Of a stretch of DNA of 64,000 nucleotides, positions 9,731-18,610 are shown in pieces. The notes under the pieces are model-generated. The model saw only the letters and a list, made by a program, of their open reading frames with translations, did no database searches and had not been told where the DNA came from. This DNA comes from Dyella dinghuensis (lineage in GTDB: Bacteria > Pseudomonadota > Gammaproteobacteria > Xanthomonadales > Rhodanobacteraceae). The stretch's first letter is position 1; the number at the start of each line of letters is the position of its first letter. Location of the stretch: assembly GCF_003977615.1 (NCBI RefSeq), contig NZ_RYZR01000002.1, forward strand, positions 187,214-251,213, read 5' to 3'. The position numbers were made by a program, and so were the translations under genes.

Positions 9731-11218
9731 ATGCCGTATCGTCACGCCGCTCGTTCCCTTTGTTTGGCTTCATTGGTCGCGGCGTTGATGCAGTTGACCG
9801 CCTGCGCATCCGGCGCGAGCAAGCCCACGCCGGCCTCGGCTTCTCTCAATGCGCTGTACGGGCAGCTGGATCAGGCAAGTCAAAGCTACGAAACGGCACT
9901 GCAGCAGACGCGCGCAGGCGATGCCGAGGGCGCGCAGAAGACGCTGGATCAGGCGCTCGATCAGCTAAAGAACTCGGCAGCGCAGTGCGGCACAACGCCG
10001 GGATGCGATCCGCAACGTTTCTTCTCCGTGTTCGATCACTTGCTGCGCCTGAAGGATGGCAGCTTTATTGGTGACCAGACGCCGAACGAAGACACCGGTG
10101 AAGCGGCTACGACATCGCTTCCTGGACAGGCTGGCGGTGCGATCAATCCGTCGGAGATGCAGCGCAGCGTTACTCTGTTGCGTGGGCATCAGCTTTCCGA
10201 ACTGATCGCGATGAATGGCCCCGTGAAAGCGGCGTTGGAGATGTGGCTGACGCAGTGGCGCTCGAACTTGATGGACGCGTACGTCAACTATGAATACCTG
10301 CGCCAGGAAATGTGGCCGCAGTATCAGCAGCAGGGCCTTCCCGAAGCGCTGTTGTTCGGCATTCTCGCCAAGGAATCCGGCGGCAAGGTGCACGCCGTGT
10401 CGCGCTCCGGCGCGGCGGGGCCGCTGCAGTTCATGTACGCGACCGGTCTGCGTTTTGGCTTGAGCGAGCAGGATGGATTCGACACGCGTTTCGATCCGGG
10501 CGAATCGGCGCGCGCGAACGCTCAATACATGAACGAGCAGCTGCAGGCGTTCAACGACAATCTCGAACTAACGCTGGCTGCGTACAACGGCGGCGAAGGT
10601 CGTATGCGCCGACTCGTGGGCGACGACACCTCCGTCAGCTTCTACGATCCGCGCATCTACAATCAGCTATCGCAGGAAACGCGTGATTACGTGCCCGAGG
10701 TGTTGGCGGCTGCATGGCTTTTCCTGCATCCGGACAGCTACAACCTGCATTTCCCGCAAATGAACAACGAGACCGGCAGCATCACGCTGGCGCGTGCGGC
10801 GTCCATTTCCGAACTCACCGTGTGCCTCGGCTCGGCCGATAATCATCTCGACGGCTGGTTCCGCACCTTGCGCAACCTCAATCCGCGCCTGGATCCGCAG
10901 CAGGAGCAACCGGTCGGAGCGACGTTGCAGGTTCCCAAGTCACTGGAGAAGGCTTACGCGGTGCGCTGCGTGAACGGTCCATGGCCGATTCTTGCCAGCG
11001 ATCTGCACAATGCCATCGTGCCCGTCGTACCGGATGCACCACCGGTTGCGGCGCCGGATCCGGTTGTCCATTACACCGTTCGACGCGGCGACACGCTGGC
11101 AAGCATCGTGCGTAAACACGGTAGCTGTTCGAGCTCCAGCGAAGTCGCACGCATGAACAATCTCAAGTTCGACCATGTGCGCCCGGGGCAGGTGATCAAA
11201 CTGCCCAGCTGTCATTGA
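9731..11218 (+). CDS. Membrane-bound lytic transglycosylase with LysM domain, MltD-like lipoprotein
   Basis: A 495-residue peptidoglycan lyase. A lipobox (LTAC) puts the lipidated Cys at 25. The SLT domain starts near 200, with the catalytic Glu215 in AKESGGKV and the later motif AYNGGEGR. A single LysM repeat (about 447-492, HYTVRRGDTLASIV) ends the protein and should anchor it to peptidoglycan. The start is uncertain: the ATG at 9731 gives a normal lipoprotein signal, while the ATG at 9668 adds 21 residues. It is divergent from the herA-like gene. The closest known family is MltD, though with one LysM and not two or three. Confidence 0.88.
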   Translation: MPYRHAARSLCLASLVAALMQLTACASGASKPTPASASLNALYGQLDQASQSYETALQQTRAGDAEGAQKTLDQALDQLKNSAAQCGTTPGCDPQRFFSVFDHLLRLKDGSFIGDQTPNEDTGEAATTSLPGQAGGAINPSEMQRSVTLLRGHQLSELIAMNGPVKAALEMWLTQWRSNLMDAYVNYEYLRQEMWPQYQQQGLPEALLFGILAKESGGKVHAVSRSGAAGPLQFMYATGLRFGLSEQDGFDTRFDPGESARANAQYMNEQLQAFNDNLELTLAAYNGGEGRMRRLVGDDTSVSFYDPRIYNQLSQETRDYVPEVLAAAWLFLHPDSYNLHFPQMNNETGSITLARAASISELTVCLGSADNHLDGWFRTLRNLNPRLDPQQEQPVGATLQVPKSLEKAYAVRCVNGPWPILASDLHNAIVPVVPDAPPVAAPDPVVHYTVRRGDTLASIVRKHGSCSSSSEVARMNNLKFDHVRPGQVIKLPSCH

Positions 11219-11241
11219 GCCACGTTGTCACTGATCCAAAA

Positions 11242-11272
11242 CGAAACGGCCTCTCCCGTTACAGGAGAGGCC
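11242..11272 (-). terminator. Hairpin, probable terminator of the leftward gene
   Basis: A perfect 9-bp stem (11248-11256 with 11264-11272, core CCTCTCC/GGAGAGG) is followed on the minus strand by a T-rich stretch (11242-11247 and beyond). It ends the leftward gene that stops at 11296 and can also stall the rightward transglycosylase transcript. Its core matches other intergenic hairpins in this window. Confidence 0.6.
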
Positions 11273-11295
11273 GAGTCGGGCAGCAATCGCGAGGG

Positions 11296-11736
11296 TTAAG
11301 CAGCAGCGCCTGAGCGCATCCACTGCGCCACGGCATCGACCTGCTCGCCACTGGCGTCCCGCAATTCGCGCAAGACGCGAAGCACCTGACGATGCTGCGG
11401 CTGCACGCTGGTGTGCGGCGAGTCTTTGGTTTCGTGATAGGCCACGGCCAACCAGAGCGAGATGCCGCGGAGCGCGACTTCCGGGTTATCCGACTGGGCG
11501 CGGTTGAAGCCGACGTCGGTGCCCTGACCCCAGGGAAGGTAGCGCGCGCCGGGTTCCGTACCGTAAAGGTGGGGGAATTCGCTCTTGGATGCCTGCCCGA
11601 TTTCCCGCAGGGTCATCACGCCCAACCGGGCGCGTGCCTTGGCCGGCATGGCGGTAATGGTGCGGTCAATCTGGCTGAACTGGCGCTGGAGCTGGCGAGC
11701 GCGAACCATCGCGATGATGCGAGTGACGATCTGCAT
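11296..11736 (-). CDS. Conserved hypothetical protein
   Basis: A 146-residue, mainly helical soluble protein with no signal peptide and no motif I recognise. Basic residues cluster in the first 50 residues (ARQLQRQFSQIDRT), and the middle holds the pattern LYGTEPGARYLPWGQG. The ATG at 11736 is chosen because it starts the conserved-looking part; an earlier in-frame ATG at 11817 would add a basic tail that looks translated by chance. It lies alone between the transglycosylase gene and psd, both of which read differently or stand apart. Confidence 0.6.
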   Translation of the reverse strand: MQIVTRIIAMVRARQLQRQFSQIDRTITAMPAKARARLGVMTLREIGQASKSEFPHLYGTEPGARYLPWGQGTDVGFNRAQSDNPEVALRGISLWLAVAYHETKDSPHTSVQPQHRQVLRVLRELRDASGEQVDAVAQWMRSGAAA

Positions 11737-11886
11737 GTGACCCCTCACTGATACAGGCGCCGCACGGGTGCGCGGATAGGGCGAGAGCATAACAAATTGT
11801 CGACGCGGAATGCGCACAAAACGTCACAAAATGACGACGTGCGTCAACGTTCAGCGAATCAGGCGTGTAGGCGAGGGTCCAAAACC

Positions 11887-12735
11887 CTAACTAATGTGAA
11901 GTAGATCACCTAATTTTTGACCAACCTGAACGGGCTGCTGGGAGGCCAGGCTGGCCAGCTTGGCGGCCCCTTCGGGCAGCAAAAGGATCACCGTGGAGCC
12001 CATATTGAAGCGCGCCATCTCGGCGAAACGGTCCAGCGAGACCTTCTGCCCGGCGAAGGACTTGCGGCGGATCGAGGGTGCATAGGGGGGTATCACCAGC
12101 CCGTCCCATACGGTGGCCACCGACGACACCAGGATCGCCCCGACCATGACCACGACAAACGGTCCGTGCTCCCCGTCGAAGTGGCAGACCAATCGCTCGT
12201 TTCGTGCGAAGAGTCGCGGAATAGCCTCTACCGCAAAGGGGGCCACACTGAAGATTCGGCCCGGTATATGCACGGTCTCTCGCAGCTCGCCGCGCAATGG
12301 CATGTGCACGCGATGGTAATCGCGCGGCGAGAGGTAGACGGTGACGAATTGGCCGCGCGCGTAGGGGGCAGCTGCAGCCTCGTCACCGAGCAGTTCGGCG
12401 ACCGTGTAGTCCTGCCCTTTGGCCTGGAAGATGCGTCCGTCGGTGATAGGGCCCGCTTGGCTGATGCGTCCGTCGGCAGGCGAAAGCATCGCGGCAGGTG
12501 ACGCATCTGCCTTGCGGGCATCGGGACGAAGTTTGCGTGTGAAGAACGCATTGAAGTGCGGGTAGGCAAGGGGATCGGGTTGCGCCGCTTCGGTCATGTT
12601 GACCTGGTAACGCTGCACGATCGTGTTGATCAAAAAATTTTTCCACGGCACGAACGTCCAGCGTGTGGCCCAGTAAACCACGCGCGAAAGTGCCCGATGG
12701 GGAAGGATGTATTGCAGCAATACCTTGAAAGTCAT
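11887..12735 (-). CDS. psd: Phosphatidylserine decarboxylase proenzyme
   Basis: A 282-residue inner-membrane enzyme that makes phosphatidylethanolamine from phosphatidylserine. Self-cleavage between Gly and Ser in NMGST (Gly246-Ser247) leaves a pyruvoyl group on the small subunit; the family usually has LGST, so the Met is a mild variant. The self-cleavage triad is Asp88 (SPADGR), His144 (DYHRVHMP) and Ser247. The length is normal for the short prokaryotic type I form. It stands alone, divergent from the cupin gene. Confidence 0.95.
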   Translation of the reverse strand: MTFKVLLQYILPHRALSRVVYWATRWTFVPWKNFLINTIVQRYQVNMTEAAQPDPLAYPHFNAFFTRKLRPDARKADASPAAMLSPADGRISQAGPITDGRIFQAKGQDYTVAELLGDEAAAAPYARGQFVTVYLSPRDYHRVHMPLRGELRETVHIPGRIFSVAPFAVEAIPRLFARNERLVCHFDGEHGPFVVVMVGAILVSSVATVWDGLVIPPYAPSIRRKSFAGQKVSLDRFAEMARFNMGSTVILLLPEGAAKLASLASQQPVQVGQKLGDLLHIS

Positions 12736-12756
12736 CCAACAAGTATGAAGTAAAAC

Positions 12757-12788
12757 GGAACGATTCCATAAGGGGGATGGATCGTTCC
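12757..12788. repeat. Inverted repeat in the cupin gene leader
   Basis: Arms GGAACGAT (12757-12764) and ATCGTTCC (12781-12788) are separated by 16 bases, in the 65-bp gap between the divergent psd and cupin genes. It could be an operator or an mRNA hairpin just before the cupin ribosome-binding site. Confidence 0.5.
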
Positions 12789-12800
12789 TTGGGAGGTGGT

Positions 12801-13127
12801 ATGCATCAACGACTCACCCCAGCCAGCGCGCTGGCTGCATTGGATCAGGCCAAGAAAACGGCCGCTGGCATGTTCAGGCACGGCTCGCTGGAGGTAGAGA
12901 TTTTTCAGCCTGCCGGCATCGACAGACAGACACCGCATCGGCGCGACGAGTTGTGCATGGTCATCGCCGGACGTGGCTACTTTGTCTGCGGCGACACGCG
13001 CCAGCAGTTCGGTCCCGGCGAATTGCTCTTCGTGCCTGCCGGCACACCTCATCATTTCGAGGATTTCACCAAGGATTTCAGTGCATGGGTGATGTTCTAC
13101 GGACCGCAAGGGGGCGAGGCGGCCTGA
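12801..13127 (+). CDS. Small cupin-domain protein
   Basis: A 108-residue single-domain cupin. The two short cupin motifs are visible: HRRDELCMVIAGRGYF (motif 1 region, with His and Glu) and PAGTPHHFEDF (motif 2, with the metal-binding His). Such proteins bind a metal or small ligand; no substrate can be named. The ATG at 12801 is chosen since GGGAGG lies six bases before it; an in-frame ATG at 12777 falls inside the upstream inverted repeat. Two codon widths separate it loosely from prmB downstream (gap 90 bp), which has its own promoter. Confidence 0.82.
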   Translation: MHQRLTPASALAALDQAKKTAAGMFRHGSLEVEIFQPAGIDRQTPHRRDELCMVIAGRGYFVCGDTRQQFGPGELLFVPAGTPHHFEDFTKDFSAWVMFYGPQGGEAA

Positions 13128-13182
13128 CTGGCGTCATGAACGAAGATGGGCACGTTTCGAGCAGGCTCCGACGAGCAATCGC

Positions 13183-13188
13183 TATACT
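13183..13188 (+). promoter_or_regulatory. Candidate -10 element for prmB
   Basis: TATACT lies 30 bases before the GTG start at 13218. If this is the promoter, the upstream ATG at 13146 cannot be the prmB start, which agrees with the protein comparison. Confidence 0.45.
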
Positions 13189-13217
13189 TCTCAGCCCCCA
13201 AGACGGACCGTGCCTAC

Positions 13218-14144
13218 GTGACCTCCGAACTCGCCTCGATCATCGATTTCATCCGCTATGGCGCCAGCCGGTTTTCCGCAGCGGGGCTCACCTTCGGGCA
13301 TAGCCACGACAACCCGATCGACGAGGCCACGCATCTGGTGCTGGCCAGTCTTCACCTGCCTCCGGACATTCCGCCCGCGTATGGCGCCGGCAAACTCACC
13401 GCCGAAGAGCGTGCGCGCGTACTGGCATTGATCGAGCGCCGCATTACCGAGCGCCTGCCGGTTGCCTACCTTGTCGGCGAAACCTGGTTCGCCGGTTTGA
13501 AGTTCAAGAGCGATCGCCGTGCCTTGGTGCCGCGTTCCCCCATTGCAGAGCTGATCGAATCGGGCTTCGCGCCGTGGCTGGATGGGCATCATGTGGAACG
13601 TGCACTCGACCTGTGCACGGGCTCGGGCTGCATCGGCATCGCGATGGCCGAATACAACCCGCATTGGCAGGTGGATATCGTCGATATCAGCGAAGACGCC
13701 TTGTCGCTCGCACGTGAAAACGTCGCATTCCAGCACGTGGGCGAACGCGTCGAGGTGGTCAAGTCCGATCTGTTTAGCGGCCTTAAAGACCGCAAATACG
13801 ACGTCATTGTCTCCAACCCGCCGTATGTGACGGAGGACGAATACGCCGCGCTGCCGGGTGAATACAGCCATGAGCCGAAACTCGGCCTGACCTCCGGCGA
13901 TGACGGCCTGGATATCTGCGTACGCATTCTCGACGAGGCGGCCGATCACCTGACCGAAGAAGGATTGCTGATCGTCGAAGTCGGCGAAAGCGAGCATGCG
14001 TTGAGCGCGCTGCTACCGGACGTGCCGTTCGTGTGGATTGAGTTTAAAGTAGGGCAGATGGGCGTGTTCGCGATCGAGCGCCGCGAGCTGATTGAACACG
14101 CCAGAGCGATTCATGCCGCTGCCGAGGAGCGTCGTTCGCGCTGA
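13218..14144 (+). CDS. prmB: Ribosomal protein L3 N5-glutamine methyltransferase PrmB
   Basis: A 308-residue SAM-dependent methyltransferase that modifies a Gln of ribosomal protein L3. SAM motif I is DLCTGSGCIG (131-140) and the Gln-binding NPPY is at 200-203. PrmB rather than PrmC is indicated by the N-terminus (TSELASIIDFIRYGASRF) and absence of prfA beside it. The GTG at 13218 gives the N-terminus known for xanthomonads; an ATG at 13146 would add 24 unrelated residues. GNAT gene follows after five bases. Confidence 0.93.
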   Translation: MTSELASIIDFIRYGASRFSAAGLTFGHSHDNPIDEATHLVLASLHLPPDIPPAYGAGKLTAEERARVLALIERRITERLPVAYLVGETWFAGLKFKSDRRALVPRSPIAELIESGFAPWLDGHHVERALDLCTGSGCIGIAMAEYNPHWQVDIVDISEDALSLARENVAFQHVGERVEVVKSDLFSGLKDRKYDVIVSNPPYVTEDEYAALPGEYSHEPKLGLTSGDDGLDICVRILDEAADHLTEEGLLIVEVGESEHALSALLPDVPFVWIEFKVGQMGVFAIERRELIEHARAIHAAAEERRSR

Positions 14145-14149
14145 TCGAT

Positions 14150-14710
14150 ATGGATTTGGTACTCGCAACCGTGCGATTGCGTCTGGATGCCTTGCGCGAA
14201 GACGACGCGGACGAGTTGTTCCGCTATCGCGCCGACCCCGTCGTGGCGCGATATCAAGGTTGGCGTCCGACCAAGCAGACCGAAGCGCTCGATTTCATCC
14301 GCACGCAAATGCAGTGGTCGCCCGAAACACGTGGCGACTGGGTGCAGCGTGCGATCCGGTTGACCGATCACGATGCGCTGATCGGCGATCTGGGTCTGCA
14401 TATTCCGGTGGATACCGAAGACTCTTACGAATTCGGCATCACGATCGCACCGGAACACCAAGGCAAAGGCTACGCGTACGAGGCCGTGCGCGGGCTCTTC
14501 GATTATCTCTTCGATACATTTCACGCGCGCCGGATTCATGCGTCCATCGACCCGCGCAATCAGGCCAGCGACGCGCTTATGCGTGCACTGGGCATGCGGC
14601 AGGAAGCGCATTTTCGTGAGCGGTTTTGGCTGCACGGCGAGTGGGTCGATGACATGATTTTCGCGATTCTGGCACGCGAATGGCCTGAAGCGAGAAAGCG
14701 CAAGTCTTAG
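14150..14710 (+). CDS. GNAT family N-acetyltransferase, RimJ/RimL type
   Basis: A 186-residue acetyltransferase. It begins with the typical [20 protein letters not shown] of the RimJ/RimL-like branch and has the acetyl-CoA-binding loop [11 protein letters not shown] at about 103-113, followed by the C-terminal [13 protein letters not shown] helix. The acceptor is unknown: it may be a protein N-terminus or a small amine. It starts five bases after the prmB stop, so it is likely cotranscribed with prmB, though that alone does not link it to the ribosome. Confidence 0.85.
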   Translation: MDLVLATVRLRLDALREDDADELFRYRADPVVARYQGWRPTKQTEALDFIRTQMQWSPETRGDWVQRAIRLTDHDALIGDLGLHIPVDTEDSYEFGITIAPEHQGKGYAYEAVRGLFDYLFDTFHARRIHASIDPRNQASDALMRALGMRQEAHFRERFWLHGEWVDDMIFAILAREWPEARKRKS

Positions 14711-14823
14711 GAGGCGCGCTCATAAAGGCGCTGGACGCCGAGGCGTGGCAAGATGCGGGTATCGTTTCGATGGGTTGCACGACCATCGAACCCTCCGATT
14801 CACATCTCAGCCTTGGTTTCCCT

Positions 14824-15912
14824 GTGTCCAGCAATTCAACCGGCAAGCTCTTCACCGTCACCACATTCGGCGAAAGCCATGGCTCTGCCATCGGCTGCGT
14901 CATCGATGGTTGCCCGCCGGGACTGGCCCTGGATGCCGAAGCGTTTCGTACGGATCTCGATCGCCGCGCGACCGGCCGCAGTCGGCATACCTCGCAGCGT
15001 CACGAGACGGACGAGGTTGAAATCCTCTCTGGCGTGTACGAAGGCAAGACCACGGGTACGCCGATTGCGCTGTTGATTCGCAACACCGATCAGCGCAGCA
15101 AGGACTACACCGACATCACCAACACCTTTCGTCCAGGTCATGCCGATTACACCTACTGGCAGAAGTACGGCATCCGTGACCCGCGTGGCGGTGGTCGTTC
15201 GTCTGCACGCGAAACCACGATGCGCGTGGCCGCTGCGGTGGTGGCCAAGAAATGGCTGGCTGAGCGCTATGGCGTGCGGGTGCGCGGTTATCTGGCGCAG
15301 ATCGGCGATGTCGTTCCCGAAGGTTTCGACTGGAATGCCGTGGAAGAAAACCCGTTCTTCTGGCCGCACGCGGAGCAGGTGCCTGCACTTGAGAAATACA
15401 TGGATGCGTTGCGCAAGTCCGGCGATTCCGTCGGCGCGCGCGTAAATGTCGAGGCCGAGGGCGTGCCGCCCGGTTGGGGCGAGCCCATTTACGGCAAGCT
15501 CGATGGCGATCTCGCATCGGCGCTGATGTCGATCAATGCTGTGAAAGGTGTCGAGATCGGCGACGGCTTCGATGCCGTTGCGCAACGTGGCAGCCAGCAT
15601 CGCGATGAAATGCATATGGACGGCTTTACGTCCAATCATGCGGGTGGCATTCTTGGTGGTATCAGCACAGGGCAGGTCGTTCGTGCCTCGATGGCGCTCA
15701 AGCCCACCTCCAGCATTCTGATTCCCGGTCACAGCATCAATCTGGCGGGTGAGCCGGTCGATGTGGTTACCAAAGGTCGTCACGACCCGTGTGTGGGCAT
15801 CCGTGCCACGCCGATTGCCGAGGCGATGATGGCCCTCGTGCTGATGGATCACGCCCTGCGTCATCGTGCGCAATGCGGCGACATAGGCGAGATAAAACCG
15901 CGCATTCCCTGA
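14824..15912 (+). CDS. aroC: Chorismate synthase
   Basis: A 362-residue FMN-dependent enzyme for the last step of the shikimate pathway, turning EPSP into chorismate. Signatures seen: GESHG near the start, GRSSARET in the middle and the C-terminal [17 protein letters not shown]. The GTG at 14824 yields the normal N-terminus ([19 protein letters not shown]); the ATG at 14770 would add 18 residues not found in the family. It feeds the tryptophan genes encoded 6-10 kb downstream. Confidence 0.96.
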   Translation: MSSNSTGKLFTVTTFGESHGSAIGCVIDGCPPGLALDAEAFRTDLDRRATGRSRHTSQRHETDEVEILSGVYEGKTTGTPIALLIRNTDQRSKDYTDITNTFRPGHADYTYWQKYGIRDPRGGGRSSARETTMRVAAAVVAKKWLAERYGVRVRGYLAQIGDVVPEGFDWNAVEENPFFWPHAEQVPALEKYMDALRKSGDSVGARVNVEAEGVPPGWGEPIYGKLDGDLASALMSINAVKGVEIGDGFDAVAQRGSQHRDEMHMDGFTSNHAGGILGGISTGQVVRASMALKPTSSILIPGHSINLAGEPVDVVTKGRHDPCVGIRATPIAEAMMALVLMDHALRHRAQCGDIGEIKPRIP

Positions 15913-15982
15913 TGGGTTAAGGGTGCCGGGAGCAAGATGGAACCGGCATAAGCGCGGCAGGAGTCTCACAGTAGTTACATCG

Positions 15983-16999
15983 ATGATGAGCAAGTCACAC
16001 ATCGTTTGGGTCTCGCGACCTTTATTTCCGGAAGTGCTGGCCACGCTGGCACCGTATGTCGAGGTGCGTGCGGAAACCAGGGAAACCAAACGCACGCCGG
16101 AGCAGTTGCACGACAAGCTTGCCAATGTCGATGGCGCCATTGTTGGCTTGGGCGATCGCATCGACGCGCAAGTCATTGCGGGTAACCGGCGCTTGCGGGC
16201 CATCGCGAACGTGGGCGTCGGCTACAACAATCTCGATCTGGATGCCCTCACGGTTGCCGGCATTCTCGCCACCAACACCCCCGATGTATTGACCCAGACG
16301 ACGGCCGATTACGCTTGGGCGTTGCTGCTTGCGGCAGCACGACGCGTCAGCAGCGCCGAGCGCTGGTTACGGGCGGGCCGCTGGCGCGGCGGCATGCGCT
16401 TCGACGATTGGCTTGGTGTGGATGTGCACGGCAAGACCTTGGGCATTCTGGGCATGGGCCGTATCGGGCAGGCGATTGCGCGCCGCGGCTCCGGTTTCGA
16501 CATGCCCGTGATCTATCACAACCGCTCGCGATTGCCCGAGGCGACCGAGCGCGCATGCCACGCCGAATACGTCGACAAGGCGCAGCTGTTGCAGCGTGCC
16601 GATCATCTGGTTCTGGTACTTCCGTATAGCGCGGAGAATCATCACGCGATCGGCGCCGATGAACTGGCGCAGATGAAGCCGACGGCGGTGCTGGTAAACA
16701 TTGCGCGCGGCGGCATCGTCGATGATGCGGCGCTCGCCGCTGCCTTGCGCGAGGGCAGGCTGGCCGGCGCGGGATTGGATGTATTCGAAGGCGAGCCGTC
16801 CGTTCATCCCGCTTTGCGCGAACTCGAGAACGCCGTGCTTAGCCCGCATATCGCCAGCGCCAGCGCCGATACCCGCCGTGCGATGGCTCAATTGGCGGCG
16901 GACAATCTGCTCGCAGCGCTGGGCTACGGGCCCAACGCAGGGCATCCGCCGTCGCTGCTCAATCCCCATGCCCTGAACAGACGACGGGGCGAAACGTGA
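15983..16999 (+). CDS. D-2-hydroxyacid dehydrogenase (GhrB-like)
   Basis: A 338-residue NAD(P)-dependent dehydrogenase. The Rossmann motif GMGRIGQAIARR is near 160-171, and the catalytic Arg-Glu-His set is visible as VNIARGG, GLDVFEGEP and SPHIASAS. It most resembles glyoxylate/hydroxypyruvate reductases of the GhrB type rather than phosphoglycerate dehydrogenase, because it lacks an ACT domain. Two adjacent ATGs (15983 and 15986) are both usable. It lies between aroC and asd; the substrate is not certain. Confidence 0.88.
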   Translation: MMSKSHIVWVSRPLFPEVLATLAPYVEVRAETRETKRTPEQLHDKLANVDGAIVGLGDRIDAQVIAGNRRLRAIANVGVGYNNLDLDALTVAGILATNTPDVLTQTTADYAWALLLAAARRVSSAERWLRAGRWRGGMRFDDWLGVDVHGKTLGILGMGRIGQAIARRGSGFDMPVIYHNRSRLPEATERACHAEYVDKAQLLQRADHLVLVLPYSAENHHAIGADELAQMKPTAVLVNIARGGIVDDAALAAALREGRLAGAGLDVFEGEPSVHPALRELENAVLSPHIASASADTRRAMAQLAADNLLAALGYGPNAGHPPSLLNPHALNRRRGET

Positions 17000-17120
17000 C
17001 GCTCCTCACGCTGGCGAGGCTGTGCCGTGTTGTTTGCGTGCCGTGCAGGCTAGATTCCCGGATTGCGGGTATCGGGTTGGGCCACGGCGACCTTCCGAAT
17101 CCCAAACAAGTGACCCATCA

Positions 17121-18149
17121 ATGAGCAAGAAGAGCAGTTACAAGGTAGCCATGGTCGGTGCCACCGGCGCGGTCGGCGAAGCCCTGCTGAGCATCCTGGC
17201 GCAGCGCGAATTTCCGGTCAGCGAGCTGGTGCCGCTGGCGAGCGAGCGCTCGGCCGGTGGCAAAGTGGAATTCGGCGGCAAACAGATCACGGTCCAGAAT
17301 CTTGCCGATTACGATTTCAGTGGCGTCGACATCGCCTTCTTCTCAGCCGGCGGTTCGGTCAGCCGCGAGCATGCGCCGCGTGCCGCCGAAGCGGGCGCCG
17401 TAGTCATCGATAACACCTCGGAATTCCGCTATCAGGACGACATTCCGCTGGTCGTGAGCGAAGTGAATCCGCACGCCATTGCGCAGTACACCAACCGCGG
17501 CATCATCGCCAATCCCAACTGCTCGACGATGCAGATGCTGGTGGCGCTCGGGCCGATTCATCACGCGGTAGGCATTGAGCGCATCAATGTCGCGACGTAT
17601 CAGTCGGTGTCTGGCGCGGGCCGCTCGGGCATGGAAGAGCTCGGCAAGCAAACAGCGGCGCTCCTCAATTTCCAGGAAGTCGAAAAATCGAAATTTCCCA
17701 AGCAAATCGCGTTTAACGTCATTCCGCACATCGACGACTTCCAGGCGAACGGCTACACCAAGGAAGAAATGAAGATGGTGTGGGAAACGCGCAAGATCCT
17801 GGAAGACGAATCCATCCAGGTGAATCCCACCGCCGTGCGTGTGCCTGTGTTCTACGGCCACTCTGAGGCGGTGCACATCGAAACGCGCGACAAGATCACC
17901 GCCGAAGAAGCGCGCGAGCTGCTGGAAAACGCAGCAGGCATTGTTGTGCAGGACGAGCGCAAAGCGGGCGGTTATCCCACGCCAGTGGGCGATGCGGCCG
18001 GTCAGGATCCGGTCTTCGTCGGTCGCATCCGCGAAGACATTTCGCACGAACGCGGTCTGGATATGTGGATCGTGTCCGACAACATCCGCAAAGGCGCGGC
18101 GCTCAATGCCGTGCAGATCGCGGAATTACTGATTGAGGATTATTTGTAA
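17121..18149 (+). CDS. asd: Aspartate-semialdehyde dehydrogenase
   Basis: A 342-residue enzyme that reduces aspartyl phosphate to aspartate semialdehyde, for lysine, threonine, methionine and diaminopimelate. The NADPH loop GATGAVGE is at 13-20, the catalytic Cys134 is in NPNCSTMQ, and the His/Arg region (GHSEAVH) follows. Length and sequence fit the gram-negative type that pairs with fimV in xanthomonads. ATG 17121 gives the expected N-terminus; an upstream frame start at 17022 is not family-like. Its stop codon overlaps the next start by one base. Confidence 0.95.
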   Translation: MSKKSSYKVAMVGATGAVGEALLSILAQREFPVSELVPLASERSAGGKVEFGGKQITVQNLADYDFSGVDIAFFSAGGSVSREHAPRAAEAGAVVIDNTSEFRYQDDIPLVVSEVNPHAIAQYTNRGIIANPNCSTMQMLVALGPIHHAVGIERINVATYQSVSGAGRSGMEELGKQTAALLNFQEVEKSKFPKQIAFNVIPHIDDFQANGYTKEEMKMVWETRKILEDESIQVNPTAVRVPVFYGHSEAVHIETRDKITAEEARELLENAAGIVVQDERKAGGYPTPVGDAAGQDPVFVGRIREDISHERGLDMWIVSDNIRKGAALNAVQIAELLIEDYL

Positions 18150-18445
18150 TGCGATATCGCGTGCTGGTTCTCGCAGGTGCCTTTTTGGTTTCGGCAGTCG
18201 TGTTGGCGGATCCGCCAACATCCACGTCCAGCACGCCGACCGAAAAAGCAGTCACCAACGTGAACCAGCGCGTGGCCCAGCACGAGGCCGAAGTCGCTCA
18301 CTTGCAGCAAGACCTGGGGCAGCAGGAATCGGCCAGCCAGCAGGCGGCCGAGCACCTGCAACAACAAGACCGTACTATTGAAGAATTAAAGCGGGAGCTG
18401 AAGGCTGCGCAGGACGCCTCCCCGAAACCCAGCGCCGGGCATTGA
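18149..18445 (+). CDS. Small exported coiled-coil protein
   Basis: A 98-residue protein with a signal peptide (1-20, cleavage near VLA-DPP) and then one long heptad-patterned helix rich in Gln, Glu and Ala (about 38-88: VAQHEAEVAHLQQDL and on). It ends in a short Pro-containing tail. Its ATG shares the last base of the asd stop codon (TAATG), so it is coupled to asd. The neighbouring fimV is also a coiled-coil cell-envelope protein. I do not recognise a family; a periplasmic structural or chaperone-like role is a guess. Confidence 0.65.
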   Translation: MRYRVLVLAGAFLVSAVVLADPPTSTSSTPTEKAVTNVNQRVAQHEAEVAHLQQDLGQQESASQQAAEHLQQQDRTIEELKRELKAAQDASPKPSAGH

Positions 18446-18610
18446 CGGCCGTCACGCTGGGTAAAAAAACCGCCCCGGGACGGGCCATTAACATGATTGG
18501 CTATTGTTGATTGACGTTTATCTAACTAAAGTGACGCCTTCTGAGAGGAAGTCTCCGCAACCGCGGTGATTTAATTGACTAAAGCGTCCGGTCGTTCGGG
18601 GGAGCACGCG

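Noticed and set aside
14836-16203. 455-codon open frame on the minus strand
   Set aside because: Antisense to aroC and the start of the 2-hydroxyacid dehydrogenase gene, whose products are clearly real.
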